A stretch of DNA of 64,000 nt, from NCBI GenBank assembly GCA_037951105.1, contig JBAMJV010007503.1, positions 1 to 64,000 on the forward strand, written 5' to 3'. Source of the stretch: Echinarachnius parma (Eukaryota > Echinodermata > Echinoidea > Clypeasteroida > Echinarachniidae). The notes beneath the pieces were generated by a model that had not been told where the DNA came from, made no database searches, and worked only from the letters and a program-made list of their open reading frames with translations. A program made the translations under genes and the position numbers. Positions 63,060 to 64,000 of this stretch are shown one piece after another (within the stretch, counting starts at the first letter, position 1; the number at the start of each line of letters is the position of its first letter).

Positions 63060-63760
63060 GTTTTTCCAGCTTCATTGAATCATCTCTGCCGTTTGATATG
63101 CTGAACCTGTATTGTACATACCCTCCACACCTGACTGAACTGTGATTGTGATAAGATTTGGTCTAGTGGATCGACAATTACAAAAAAATATGGATTTGTA
63201 TGGGCCGTTCTATTTTTTTTTTTCCAAAGGGGTGGTTTTTCTTTTGTAAAGAAGTAGACAGTGGATTCTATTATGATTGGCTCTCTGCAGCAAGGCATTG
63301 TACAATGTATGCCAATGTTTGCGCCTTTGGGATTCATGTAGTACTGCCCTGTATAGTTATGCACTTGACAGTGACTGTGCTGACTAGGTATATCCGTGGC
63401 TGTACATATGGTTCTATTACCAGGGCCAATTTTACCTGATGTCATTATCGCTGTAGTGCATGCACAATTACATAAGTGGTATTGCATGCAGAGTATGGTG
63501 AAAAAGATTAATTACTGCAGTTTAAACTGACTAGAATGAATTTTATCCCTCTAATCATTGTTGATGGAATGACTCAATCACTCAAACTATACTAGACCCT
63601 TATAATTTGTATTCATACCTCTAGAATAACAATTAAGGGGGAAATCCCTTTTCATTATGCTCATTTTTGCCCTAAAAATCTTTTTTAACTGATTGACTGT
63701 ATTCTTCAGTTCTTCAGTCTCTAGATGTCCCTGTAGGTCTGTGCACCCAATATGTGTCAA
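63060..63760. other. no recognisable gene
   Basis: A 135-codon minus-strand frame (63487-63080) is rich in Cys and His but lacks any recognisable domain, splice partner or promoter. Treated as chance. Confidence 0.4.
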
Positions 63761-63764
63761 TGTT

Positions 63765-64000
63765 TAGTCTTTTGGTCTACAGTCAGTTTGTCTAAGACCA
63801 ATTATGTCTATCCCATTTTGTCTACACACAGTCTGTCTAATACTAATTTGATATAATTCTAATCCCATTTGGTCAATGTCTAATACCACTTTGGTGTAAC
63901 CCATTTGGTCTACCCATTTGTTATATCCAGAGTTTGTCTAATACAACTTTGGTCTAATCCCTTTTTGTCTATATACCCAGTTTGTATATTCTCCAATTGC
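63765..64000 (+). repeat. degenerate TTTGGTCTAA short tandem repeat
   Basis: Irregular repeats of about 20-35 bp around (t)tttg(g)tcta with atcccattt or ataccca between them (agtttgtctaagaccaatta, cccatttggtctaccc, actttggtctaatcccttt). It runs off the window edge. Confidence 0.65.

Noticed and set aside
63080..63487. Cys/His-containing 135-codon minus-strand ORF
   Set aside because: No spacing typical of zinc fingers, no splice or promoter context.

Overview
This is a 64-kb piece of an AT-rich, intron-rich animal genome. It carries no bacterial, plastid or viral gene set. The one long gene, a RECQL4-type helicase with 19 coding exons, together with a CR1/L2-like reverse transcriptase, a tRNA-derived SINE and many DNA-transposon MITEs (foldback hAT, TTAA-target, Harbinger-like), suggests a marine invertebrate deuterostome. 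An echinoderm such as a sea urchin is my best guess, by inference only; I cannot name the species.

Layout. 1-4100 is intergenic and repeat-rich, with a tandem-repeat transposon at 1044-2565 carrying a foldback hAT MITE inside it. 4100-5403 is the likely promoter (a perfect NRF-1 palindrome) and 5' UTR intron of the helicase gene. 5404-27644 (+) is RECQL4. I assembled 19 exons from consensus splice sites; every junction keeps phase and the sum is 4371 nt, i.e. 1456 residues plus stop. The domain order is Sld2-like N-terminus, low-complexity linker, RG-rich segment with a CCHC zinc knuckle, RecQ helicase core and RECQL4-specific C-terminal region. 28000-48300 is mostly transposon relics, including a 3.2-kb element studded with one 12-bp motif (40576-43813). 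48300-59605 holds a probable small two-exon gene (+) with a compact promoter. Inside its intron, at 52626-52925, lies a second candidate short ORF with its own CCAAT-type promoter, into which a 97-bp hAT MITE has inserted in frame. 59606-64000 is repeats and unassigned sequence.

The most unusual property of the window is exon-scale tandem duplication. At least eleven of the 19 RECQL4 exons sit next to one to four decayed copies of themselves, or of their edge plus flanking intron. Units are about 130-220 bp. In nearly every case only one copy still has both splice sites and an open frame. The same kind of local duplication appears at both exon edges of the second gene. I see this directly in the sequence; its mechanism and meaning are open.

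Limits: gene models come from reading splice signals and recognising protein family similarity without alignment software. Coordinates of decayed repeats are approximate unless target-site duplications are given.
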